A stretch of DNA of 51,339 nucleotides from positions 70,541 to 121,879 of the forward strand of contig MEPR01000021.1 in NCBI GenBank assembly GCA_001769835.1, in the 5' to 3' direction. The notes under the pieces were generated by a model, which saw only the letters and a list, made by a program, of their open reading frames with translations, was not told the DNA's origin and ran no database searches. This document shows, piece by piece, positions 27,394 to 35,399 of the stretch. The translations under genes were made by a program, and so were the position numbers. Within the stretch, counting starts at the first letter, position 1. Each line of letters starts with the position of its first letter. Source of the stretch: Bdellovibrionales bacterium GWB1_55_8 (GTDB lineage: Bacteria; Bdellovibrionota; UBA1018).

Positions 27394-28725
27394 ATGCTGC
27401 GAAGAACCCCATTCCTCATCGGAGGACTCCTCGTTACCCTGGCGGGCTGGTCTGGCTGCGGCCCAGGGATTCAGCTTTTTCCATCAGCCCTGACAGATGG
27501 CGTTATCGTGATGTTTTCTTCAAAATCCGATCTGAGCGGCACCTCGGACGGCACTCCGACAGAATCAGAGAACCTCTGGTATACCCTAACCAACGCAAGC
27601 ATAGCGAAACCCCTGACTCTGAATTCGAATTCGCTCCTGGGAAGCTTCGCGGCCTCGCTATCCCCCGATGGTAGCCGCGTGGCTTTCCACTCCTTCACAG
27701 CTCTCGATGGACTCTGGAACGGCACCGGCACGAGCTCCTACAACATCTGGCTGATGAATTCCGATGGAACCGGCATGACGCCGCTGACGAGAAACACCGC
27801 AAGCTCACTACACAGCCGGTCCCCGAACTTTTCTCCCGATTGCACCAGGCTCGTCTTCACCTCGAACACCGCACTCAGTGGCAGCTGGGACGGTACGCCG
27901 ACCGGATCCGCGAATATCTGGGTCATAGGGGCCGATGGCAGCAATCCGATCCCACTCACCGGCAACACGGCGACAGGCTTAAGCAGCTTCACCCCCGTTT
28001 TTTCACCTGATGGGAGCAAAATAGCGTTTTCCTCGATGACCGCACTCAGTGGCTTACCGGATGGGACCAGGACTCCGATGAACATCTGGATCATGAACGC
28101 CGATGGGACCGGCCTTACAGCACTCACCAGGAACACGAATACCGTTGCCGCACTGGACAGCCAACGCCCGGTATTTTCGCCGGATGGCACCAAAATCCTG
28201 TTTTCTTCAGCGATGAACCTGGAGGGAACATGGGACGGGACTCCGGCAGGAACTGAGAATATCTGGATCATGAACATTGACGGGAGCGACCTCACACCAC
28301 TCACAAAAAATCAAGGCGTCACCGCTCCGAGCATGAACGCGGAATTCTCCCCTGATGGGGCATGGATCACTTTCCAATCCAGAAGTTCGCTTTCAGGCAC
28401 CTGGAGCGCTTCCCCGGCGGGGTCCGACAACATCTGGCGAATTCGCCCGGACGGCACTGATAAAACCGCACTGACACAAAGTGAGACGGCTCCAAGCACA
28501 TTTCCCACCTACACAGGCGACGGCTCGGCACTGGTATTCTGGTCACGAGGCGCCTTGGATGGGGACTGGACAACAGCCGCTCTTTTCACTGAGAATCTCT
28601 GGGTGATGAGCGCAGACGGAAACGAAAAAATGCCCCTGACGAAAAATACCGCTTCGTCTTTCAGCGGCTCTGTCTCAACTCCGGCCGTGTTAAAAAATGG
28701 CAGCTGCCAGGGAGCCACTCCATGA
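27394..28725 (+). CDS. Seven-bladed PD40/TolB-like propeller lipoprotein
   Basis: A 443-residue exported lipoprotein with lipobox ending at Cys22 (AGWSGC). The mature part is seven repeats of roughly 60 residues, each with a SPDGSKIAFSS-type strand, an AL-G-W-GTP linker and a NIWIMNADGTG-LTPLT segment. These are PD40/WD40-like blades as in TolB, and seven would close a propeller. It probably faces the periplasm or the outer surface and binds protein or glycan; the ligand is unknown. The ATG lacks a Shine-Dalgarno site, consistent with a leaderless message. The frame is open ten codons further up to a TTG. It overlaps the next gene by 4 bases (ATGA). Confidence 0.9.
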   Translation: MLRRTPFLIGGLLVTLAGWSGCGPGIQLFPSALTDGVIVMFSSKSDLSGTSDGTPTESENLWYTLTNASIAKPLTLNSNSLLGSFAASLSPDGSRVAFHSFTALDGLWNGTGTSSYNIWLMNSDGTGMTPLTRNTASSLHSRSPNFSPDCTRLVFTSNTALSGSWDGTPTGSANIWVIGADGSNPIPLTGNTATGLSSFTPVFSPDGSKIAFSSMTALSGLPDGTRTPMNIWIMNADGTGLTALTRNTNTVAALDSQRPVFSPDGTKILFSSAMNLEGTWDGTPAGTENIWIMNIDGSDLTPLTKNQGVTAPSMNAEFSPDGAWITFQSRSSLSGTWSASPAGSDNIWRIRPDGTDKTALTQSETAPSTFPTYTGDGSALVFWSRGALDGDWTTAALFTENLWVMSADGNEKMPLTKNTASSFSGSVSTPAVLKNGSCQGATP

Positions 28726-29336
28726 AACTGGGTACGCGGGCCCTGCTGCTTCTGGCATTGACTCCGGCGATGATCATGACGGCATTCGCACAGCCTCCTG
28801 TCCCAAGGAAACCGGCCCCGGTAAAGGCGCGCGCAGCCGCAAAACCACGAGCACGCGTCATTCAACCTAGAGCCGCCGTTAACCCATCGCCCGCGAACCA
28901 GGGAATCAATTGGCGCAGCGTGGACCTGCACTGGAACATGCTGCTGCAATCCGCAAGCTCTTACTCGTCCGCAGTGGGATTTGCATATACGCCCAGTTAC
29001 CAGATCAGATCCGGATTCTCCGCCGGGCTCAGTGCCGGCGCCCAGATGGCAAAATCGACCGACGCGAAGATGATGGCCATCGCCGAGCTCGGGATTTTTC
29101 TCGAGGTCCCGCTGACGACTGAAATTTTCTTCAGGCCCGATGGAGGCATCGCAGCCTCCTTTCCCGCGGCGCCTCCGGGCTCGACCTCGAAAACGGCCTT
29201 TCCTTATTTCGGCGGCGGATTCGGATACCACATGTCTAAAACCAGCCTGGTTCAGAGCCTTTCGATTCAATACCAGATCCTGTCAGCGGATTCGAAAACG
29301 CATCAGATCCTGTTTGGACTCGGAATCGGCTGGTAA
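28722..29336 (+). CDS. Probable outer-membrane beta-barrel protein
   Basis: A 204-residue precursor with signal peptide (MKLGTRALLLLALTPAMIMT, cleavage probably after AFA at 23), then a basic Pro/Ala linker of about 35 residues. The rest has alternating strands (AVGFAYTPSYQIRSGFSAGL, KMMAIAELGIFLEVPL, FPYFGGGFGYHMS, QSLSIQYQILS, ILFGLGIGW) and ends in an aromatic residue, as expected for a small outer-membrane barrel. No specific family recognised. Translation is coupled to the PD40 lipoprotein by a 4-base overlap, so the two may work as a surface pair. It converges with the next gene with no intergenic base. Confidence 0.85.
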   Translation: MKLGTRALLLLALTPAMIMTAFAQPPVPRKPAPVKARAAAKPRARVIQPRAAVNPSPANQGINWRSVDLHWNMLLQSASSYSSAVGFAYTPSYQIRSGFSAGLSAGAQMAKSTDAKMMAIAELGIFLEVPLTTEIFFRPDGGIAASFPAAPPGSTSKTAFPYFGGGFGYHMSKTSLVQSLSIQYQILSADSKTHQILFGLGIGW

Positions 29337-30161
29337 TCACGCTTCGGCGTGGATCAATTCAATCAGGGCTTCCCGCCAGGACCTCAAACGGATCTTTCTG
29401 GAACCAAGCACCTCAGAGGCGGATCGTGCCGGTCCGTCCTGAAAATGCGCATTCGGGCGGAGCGTGATGGGCGATCGACTCCGCAGTGTTCCGACGATCG
29501 CTTCCGCTATTTCCACCGGCGTAGCCGCGCCCTCGTTCACGACATGCCAGATACCTGATTCACATTTTTCCAGGAGTCCGGCCACGACTGAGACCAGATC
29601 ACGGACGTAGGTCGGCGAACCTTGCTGCTGATCGGTAGCCTCGATCGCGGCGCCGGCGCGTGCCTTTTCCACAGCATCATCGACAAATTTCCGATGATGC
29701 GCACCGTGACCGCCAAAAACCCAGCCCGTGCGGATAATCAATGCTCCAGGACAACTCTTCTGGATCAATACCTCGGCGAGATGTTTCGTCTGACCGTAGA
29801 TATTGACCGGATCATGAGGCATCTCTTCAAAGAAAACGCTCCCGCGGGGACCATTGAAGACGGCTGCGGAAGACAGAAAAACGAAGGGAACACCGCGCGA
29901 GCGCGCATACTCCGCCAGCCCTAGCGTGCCCAGAACGTTCACTTTCATCGAAAGAAGGGGATTCCGCTCAGATTGCCGAATGTCCAACGCAGCAAGGTGG
30001 AGGATCGCCTCCGGACGAAGCGCGTCCAGCTTCTGAGTCAGAGTGAACAACTGCCCCACGTCGAGTTCCGCGCGAGACAGCTTGAGACCCCAAGGAAGAG
30101 CAGAACCGATCATCCCGCCCGCGCCGGTGACCACGATTCTTGAAAAATCAATTTTTACCAA
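29337..30161 (-). CDS. NAD(P)-dependent sugar reductase/epimerase (RmlD-like SDR)
   Basis: Extended short-chain dehydrogenase acting on nucleotide sugars. The 274 residues have the Rossmann glycine motif TGAGGMIG (12-19), the catalytic Ser region FLSSAAVFNG, and Tyr122/Lys126 in YGQTK. Overall form and order resemble dTDP-4-dehydrorhamnose reductase. Its substrate is not certain. I choose a TTG start because GAGG lies six bases before it; no ATG fits. The start overlaps the methyltransferase stop by 14 bases. Last gene of a five-gene same-strand run that begins with a collagen-like protein. Confidence 0.9.
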   Translation of the reverse strand: MVKIDFSRIVVTGAGGMIGSALPWGLKLSRAELDVGQLFTLTQKLDALRPEAILHLAALDIRQSERNPLLSMKVNVLGTLGLAEYARSRGVPFVFLSSAAVFNGPRGSVFFEEMPHDPVNIYGQTKHLAEVLIQKSCPGALIIRTGWVFGGHGAHHRKFVDDAVEKARAGAAIEATDQQQGSPTYVRDLVSVVAGLLEKCESGIWHVVNEGAATPVEIAEAIVGTLRSRSPITLRPNAHFQDGPARSASEVLGSRKIRLRSWREALIELIHAEA

Positions 30162-31401
30162 CCGGTACCTCGCGCATCTCAGGGAAAGGTATGAGGACAA
30201 CCCCGTCTTTCACGCGCTCGGCAAGCTTTGCAAGCATATCGGCCTGATAATTCCAGGAGAGAACCAGATACGCGCGGACTGAAGCATCGCCACCAGGGAG
30301 CGCGCGCAGCGCCTCCCAGCCTTGAACAGGAATGTGCATTCCCGGAACCAACCGGCCCTGTTTCAATGGCGTGTCATCGACCACGAAATCAATGTCATCG
30401 GCATTCAGGCCGCAGTAATTCAGAATGACCACACCCCGTGCCGGTGCGCCGAGAGCTATCAATTTCTTTCCGTATCTTCGCTTGAGTTCGGCGACTCTTG
30501 ACCGCAGCTCCATGCGAAACGCCGCCACTCTGGCCGGCACGCCCTGATAGGAACGGATATCCGTGAAACCTTTGGCGGCTTCCTGCGCGAGCAGTTCCGT
30601 AACCCGTTTCGATGGCGTGACCTGCCGGTCCTTCCTGCAGCCGAACACCCGGATTGACGAACCCTGGGTCGGGATGATCTCCACATCAACCACCTTGAGC
30701 CCACTCAAGTCAAAAGCCTTGCTGAGCGCGGACAAGGAAAAGCAGTAAACGTGCTCGTGATAGATCGTATCGAACTGGCCCTTGAGAATCGTATCCACCA
30801 CATACGCATTCTCCATCAGAAACGTGCCGTCCTCCGTCAGCGTTTCACGCACCCCTTTCAGCAGGGAAACAAAATCCGGAGTGTGCGCCACCACGTTCAG
30901 CGCGACCACCCAGTCTTTCCTGCCGTATCGCTGAGAAATCTTTTTTCCAAGGTCCTCGGAAAAGAAATCCGCGAGGACTTCCATCCCATTGCCCCTGACC
31001 TGCTCGGCAAGATTCCGCGCCGGATCCACACCCAGCACGCTGGCTCCTTCGCGCCTGAAAATACCGAGAAGCGTTCCATCATTCGATCCGATCTCGAGGA
31101 TGCGCTTGTCACCAAGATCCGCTAGTGATGAGCGCGACTTCACCACCTGAGCAACCTCCTCCAGGTGAGCGACGTTTGCTTTCGAAGCACCGGATAGATG
31201 CAGATAATGCGAAAAGAGATTTACCGGGGGAACACGCTCACCCAGCTGCACGAGCGCGCATTGCTCACAAAAGAACAGATCGAGAGGAAAGCCCTTTTCC
31301 TCGGGGATCTGTGCCGCCTCAAGAAAATCATTCACGGGCGGCACGCTTCCAAGTGAAAACAGGAGCGTCAGTTCCGAACTACCGCATCCGCCGCAAACCA
31401 T
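30148..31401 (-). CDS. Sugar C-methyltransferase (TylC3-like)
   Basis: SAM-dependent methyltransferase probably acting on a keto-deoxysugar nucleotide to make a branched-chain sugar. The 417 residues show the three-part family layout. An N-terminal zinc site uses Cys3, Cys6, Cys45 and Cys48. The SAM fold has LEIGSNDGT at 102-110. The conserved catalytic block DTIYHEHVYCFS (Tyr214, His215, Glu216, His217) is followed by the C-terminal Rossmann-like domain with ALGAPARGVVILNYCG. It overlaps the upstream epimerase-GT2 gene by 23 bases and the downstream reductase by 14, so all three are tightly coupled. Confidence 0.93.
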   Translation of the reverse strand: MVCGGCGSSELTLLFSLGSVPPVNDFLEAAQIPEEKGFPLDLFFCEQCALVQLGERVPPVNLFSHYLHLSGASKANVAHLEEVAQVVKSRSSLADLGDKRILEIGSNDGTLLGIFRREGASVLGVDPARNLAEQVRGNGMEVLADFFSEDLGKKISQRYGRKDWVVALNVVAHTPDFVSLLKGVRETLTEDGTFLMENAYVVDTILKGQFDTIYHEHVYCFSLSALSKAFDLSGLKVVDVEIIPTQGSSIRVFGCRKDRQVTPSKRVTELLAQEAAKGFTDIRSYQGVPARVAAFRMELRSRVAELKRRYGKKLIALGAPARGVVILNYCGLNADDIDFVVDDTPLKQGRLVPGMHIPVQGWEALRALPGGDASVRAYLVLSWNYQADMLAKLAERVKDGVVLIPFPEMREVPVGKN

Positions 31402-33292
31402 CCGCCGCCTCTTTTTTTGTGACTTCGTTGGTGCTTGCTGGTGGCACTTTCAGTCCTGACTCGGATATCCGGTCAAATATGCTGCAATACCTGAGGCCGG
31501 CGCGCGCCAGCAGAAACTTACCAAGCTCGACAAAGGTCCGCACGGCATAGACGCTCGCACCACGAATACTGTGGGAGGTGTGTTCAGCGTGATAATCCGC
31601 TTCGACGGGAACCTCGGCGACCTTCCTGCGATAATACGCGGCTTGCGCGATGATCTGGAAGCTGAAGAGGTAATTATCCGCGTTCCGCTCATAGGGAACA
31701 CGCTGAAGCAGGCTCCTCCCGTAAATCCGGAAACCGGTATGGAATTCCGTCAACGGCAGCCGGAGGACCAGACGATCAAAAAAGCTCAGAAAAATATTGG
31801 CAAAAAAACGGATGTACGGCATCCCGTTCGCGAGAGCGAGCCACTTATTCTGAAACCGCGAGCCCAGAATCAGATCCGCACCGCTCTGCATGTGCGGCAG
31901 CGCATGTGCGATCGAAGCCGGGTTGAACTGAGCCCCGTCACCATGGACCTCGACAATGTACTCGGCACCCATTTCGAGCGCCTTTTTCATTCCGGCCTTC
32001 AGATTACCCCCGTACCCGAGGTTCTTTTCATTCCGGAACACTTTGAGACCGAGCGCCTGCGCGGCCTCGTAAGTCTTGTCGCGGGATCCGTCATCCATAA
32101 CGATGATGTCATCGACGAGGTCCTTCGGAATACGCTCGTAAGCCCGCCCGATCATCCTCTCGCAGTTGTAGGCAAGCACGACAGCGATGGTTTTCTTTCT
32201 TCGGAGCGGAATAACGGAAGCCCCCTTCAAAATGACACCCGACCAGTTCGGGGTGGCGGCAGGGCTGTAGTAGCTCAAGAAAGTCGGATTGGCTTTCTTC
32301 AGAATCATCAGATTGTAATAACGTTCATCATCCATGTCGCCAAAAATCCCGTCTTCGAAGGCCTGCACCAATTCGTCGATCGCGAAACCTATATCCCGCT
32401 TCGGAACAATCCCGAGCCCTTCCCTTACCGCCTGGAATGACACGCGGTAGGAGCGCGCATCTGCACTCTCGGGGACAGTCGTCAACTCAAGCGAAGGAAA
32501 GCGGGCGTGAATCGCTCGAGCCAGATCAGAGATCCGGTAATTCAATTCATCAAGCCCGAGATTCAGAATTTTTCCGGACGCCGCATTGTCATTTCTTGAA
32601 ATGACGTCCATCAGCGCGTCGGCGGCATCCTCCACGTGCAGAAAGGGACGATACTGCTTTCCGTCTCCATGCACGATCAAAGGGTGGCCCTGATAAGCAC
32701 GCTTCACCATGACATTGACGGCAAGGTCAAACCTCATCCGGGGGGAAAAACCAAAAAGCGTGGCCGAACGGAAGACGGTCATCGCGAAACCAGGAGCATT
32801 CAATTCCATCAAGCTGGATTCGGACTGAAGCTTCGTCAGTGCATATAGCGTGAGCGGGCCGGTTTCCGAGCGCTCATTCAAGATCTTGTCCGCGGCGCCG
32901 CCATAAACGGAACACGAAGACATGAAGACAAAACGTCGAACACCTTCGAGCCTGGCTCTCCGGGCGAGCGAGACCGTAGCGAAGAAGTTCACTCGTACCG
33001 TGAGGTTCGGGTCCAGGTCAGCGGATGGATCGTTGGAAATACTTGCGAGATGAATCACGGCATCCACGCCAGAAAAGAGATCCGGGTGATTCTCATGATT
33101 GAGCATCTCGTCTTCAATGACTGTAAGGCGAGGATGTCCCTCAACGCTCCTCAATGGTTCACGTCCGAAATAGAAACAATCCAGTACCTTTACATAGAAA
33201 CCCTGCTCAAGAAGCTTCGGTACGAGGACTGATCCCAAATAACCGCCGCCACCCGTCACCAGGACCGTGCGGACCGGTTTTTCGCTCGCCAT
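31379..33292 (-). CDS. Fusion: nucleotide-sugar epimerase/dehydratase + GT2 glycosyltransferase
   Basis: One 637-residue chain with two enzyme domains. Residues 1-325 are an extended SDR epimerase/dehydratase: TGGGGYLG at 14-20, the SSCSVYGG region, and Tyr150/Lys154 in YALTK. Residues about 367-600 are a DPM1-like GT2 transferase: AVVLAYNCERMIGRAY, IIVMDDGSRDKT, the HGDGAQ metal-binding motif and the acceptor region LTEFHTGFRIYGRS. No membrane segments follow, so it is cytosolic or membrane-peripheral. I take the ATG with GGAGGT four bases before it. The GT2 part could make a polyprenyl-phosphate sugar, which a GT-C enzyme such as the next-upstream gene product would use. Confidence 0.92.
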   Translation of the reverse strand: MASEKPVRTVLVTGGGGYLGSVLVPKLLEQGFYVKVLDCFYFGREPLRSVEGHPRLTVIEDEMLNHENHPDLFSGVDAVIHLASISNDPSADLDPNLTVRVNFFATVSLARRARLEGVRRFVFMSSCSVYGGAADKILNERSETGPLTLYALTKLQSESSLMELNAPGFAMTVFRSATLFGFSPRMRFDLAVNVMVKRAYQGHPLIVHGDGKQYRPFLHVEDAADALMDVISRNDNAASGKILNLGLDELNYRISDLARAIHARFPSLELTTVPESADARSYRVSFQAVREGLGIVPKRDIGFAIDELVQAFEDGIFGDMDDERYYNLMILKKANPTFLSYYSPAATPNWSGVILKGASVIPLRRKKTIAVVLAYNCERMIGRAYERIPKDLVDDIIVMDDGSRDKTYEAAQALGLKVFRNEKNLGYGGNLKAGMKKALEMGAEYIVEVHGDGAQFNPASIAHALPHMQSGADLILGSRFQNKWLALANGMPYIRFFANIFLSFFDRLVLRLPLTEFHTGFRIYGRSLLQRVPYERNADNYLFSFQIIAQAAYYRRKVAEVPVEADYHAEHTSHSIRGASVYAVRTFVELGKFLLARAGLRYCSIFDRISESGLKVPPASTNEVTKKEAADGLRRMR

Positions 33293-33372
33293 GCTCACCT
33301 CCACGAGCTCCTTATCGGCGGAATTGTGGAGACTCTGAAGAGATAGACGCAGCGCAATAAACAGCGGCCAGC

Positions 33373-35328
33373 CTAGGGCTGTTCCGTAGTTTTTTCAGCG
33401 ATGGCCTTCAGATAGGAAAGCGCCGAGAAGTCCTTGGGAGCGAGCATCAGCTTTTGCTCCCATCTCTCCTTTGATTCACGGTAGTTCCCGAGCTGAAAAC
33501 GAATCCATGCGGCATTGTGCAGCGCCTGAATATCGTTCGGATTCCTGAATGAGAGCTCATCGAAGATGACCTGCGCTTCCGGATAGCGCTGTAACCGGAT
33601 CAGACCCAGCCCCTCTCCGAATTTTCCATCCCGATTCTCGGGCTGAACGCGTTGTACCTCCCGTGCTGCGCGAATCATATCCTCAGCACGATTCAGATCC
33701 TGGTAGATCCAGATCTGCATCACGAGGCATGGCAGAAACTTCCGGTCCGCGAGTTCATTGCAACGTTCGATCACCGGCAGGGCTTCAGCAGGTTTACCCT
33801 CGGTCTCGAACAGAAACTTCGCGTGATGATGATGGACCACGACGGAATCGGCTCCAACCGCAGCAGTGGTCAGACGGTGAATGACCTCGCGCGCTTCAGG
33901 AATTCGATGCATCGCCACCAGACAGATAACCTGGTTGATCAGCGCATACTTGTATCCGGGGGCCATCTTTTCCGAACGAATGAAAAGATCCAGCGCTTCC
34001 GCAAGCTTTCCTTGCGACATGATCTGGATGCCGAGGTTATTCAGTGCGCGGCCGTTCCCGGGATCTTTCGCCACCACATCCGACCAGAGCGTTTCCTCCG
34101 TTCTCCAGATTCTGTTCTGGTGAATGGTCACCGACGAAAAGACCAGCAGAACCGCGAGAATTGCGCCGGTCTTCAGTGTTACAGGGAGTCTCTGCAGCAC
34201 CGATGAAACCCCTGAGCTCTCCCTGACAGCGGAAATCCCAAGTACCAGGGCCGGCAAAAACAAAGCAAAGGACAGGTAATATCGATGCTCGTTGATTGGC
34301 TCACTTAAAGGGAAAAAGCTGCTGGCCGGGAGCAGGCAGATAATGTACCAGCCCATTCCGAATGCCAGAAACGGCCGGCCGGGCTCGGAGTCGCCCGGCC
34401 TCGCCCAGCGATAGGTTTTCAATAAGCTGGCAAGGATAAGAACGGCGGAACCAAGCACGGCGGGCTCGAAGAGACTTTTACTGAATCCGAACGAATGGTG
34501 CTCGACCGAGTAGCCCCATGGAGTGAAAATTTTATAAATGTAGTAAACCCAGGCGCGGAGCTGGGTGAAAAAGTACTCGTACCAGGGAAGGGTGCCGAAG
34601 ATCACCGTCCTGGAACCAAGAAGGTGGCGAACGGCCAGATACGCAAAGAGCACGCCGAAGGCGATTCCGTAGGACCGCTTGTCGCGTTTCCAATCCTTGT
34701 ACACCCAGGAGTAAAGCAGAATCACGGCGGGAAAAGAGGCTCCCTCCTCTTTAGTCAACATGCTTGCGAGCGCAAGCAGCGCCATCAGAAAAAACTTTTT
34801 TCCGAGAAAAGCCCAGAAGGCGGCAACATAAAAGACAGCGCACTGAACGGATGTCAGCGAAGATGAATAGTTCACGGCTTCCGACAGGGCGGGGTGAATC
34901 ACGAAAAGCAAAGCGCCCAACCAGAGTGAGGCCTTCGCGGTCCGGTCGACCTGCCCTTCTTTTGCGACCAGAACCATTCCGATGCGCAACGACATCCACG
35001 CAATCAGCACGTGCATCAGGATCTTATGAACGTGAAAAACCCAGACAGAGCCGTTCCCGATTGCCCAGAGAAACGCGAAGCTTACCGTGGACAGCGGGCG
35101 ATAGGGTGCGTTTTCCGGAAGAGCGGAGAGCGTCCGGTAATCAGTAAAATAACTCCAGAAGAACCGCAGATCCTGAATGAACGGGTTATCGCGGATGTTG
35201 TATATGTCATCGAAAACGAAAGCGCCGCTCAAGGAATTGGCGTAGACCAGGGCCCCGCAGGCAAGGAGCGCGACCAATCCGAAAACACTGTGCCTTGTTT
35301 CCAACACGCGAAAGAGTTTCGAGAGCAT
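33373..35328 (-). CDS. TMTC-like GT-C membrane transferase with TPR domain
   Basis: A 651-residue polytopic membrane protein. It has about ten or more hydrophobic segments up to residue ~400 and four or more TPR-like repeats from about 425 to 640 (GRALNNLGIQIMSQGKLAEA, ALHNAAWIRFQLGNYRESKE). The first luminal loop has Asp40-Asp41 (AFVFDDIYNI), the acidic pair typical of GT-C transferases. TLSALPENAPYRPLS, LTKEEG and PWGYSVEHH are motifs seen in the TMTC/DUF1736 family, whose eukaryotic members O-mannosylate proteins with lipid-linked mannose. The bacterial role is not established. It lies 71 bases downstream of the collagen-like gene, with no terminator visible between. Confidence 0.85.
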   Translation of the reverse strand: MLSKLFRVLETRHSVFGLVALLACGALVYANSLSGAFVFDDIYNIRDNPFIQDLRFFWSYFTDYRTLSALPENAPYRPLSTVSFAFLWAIGNGSVWVFHVHKILMHVLIAWMSLRIGMVLVAKEGQVDRTAKASLWLGALLFVIHPALSEAVNYSSSLTSVQCAVFYVAAFWAFLGKKFFLMALLALASMLTKEEGASFPAVILLYSWVYKDWKRDKRSYGIAFGVLFAYLAVRHLLGSRTVIFGTLPWYEYFFTQLRAWVYYIYKIFTPWGYSVEHHSFGFSKSLFEPAVLGSAVLILASLLKTYRWARPGDSEPGRPFLAFGMGWYIICLLPASSFFPLSEPINEHRYYLSFALFLPALVLGISAVRESSGVSSVLQRLPVTLKTGAILAVLLVFSSVTIHQNRIWRTEETLWSDVVAKDPGNGRALNNLGIQIMSQGKLAEALDLFIRSEKMAPGYKYALINQVICLVAMHRIPEAREVIHRLTTAAVGADSVVVHHHHAKFLFETEGKPAEALPVIERCNELADRKFLPCLVMQIWIYQDLNRAEDMIRAAREVQRVQPENRDGKFGEGLGLIRLQRYPEAQVIFDELSFRNPNDIQALHNAAWIRFQLGNYRESKERWEQKLMLAPKDFSALSYLKAIAEKTTEQP

Positions 35329-35399
35329 TCTAATAACAAACGTAGATGGAATTACCGCTCATGGCCATAGGCTTGTGGGACTTCATCCATTCACAGACG

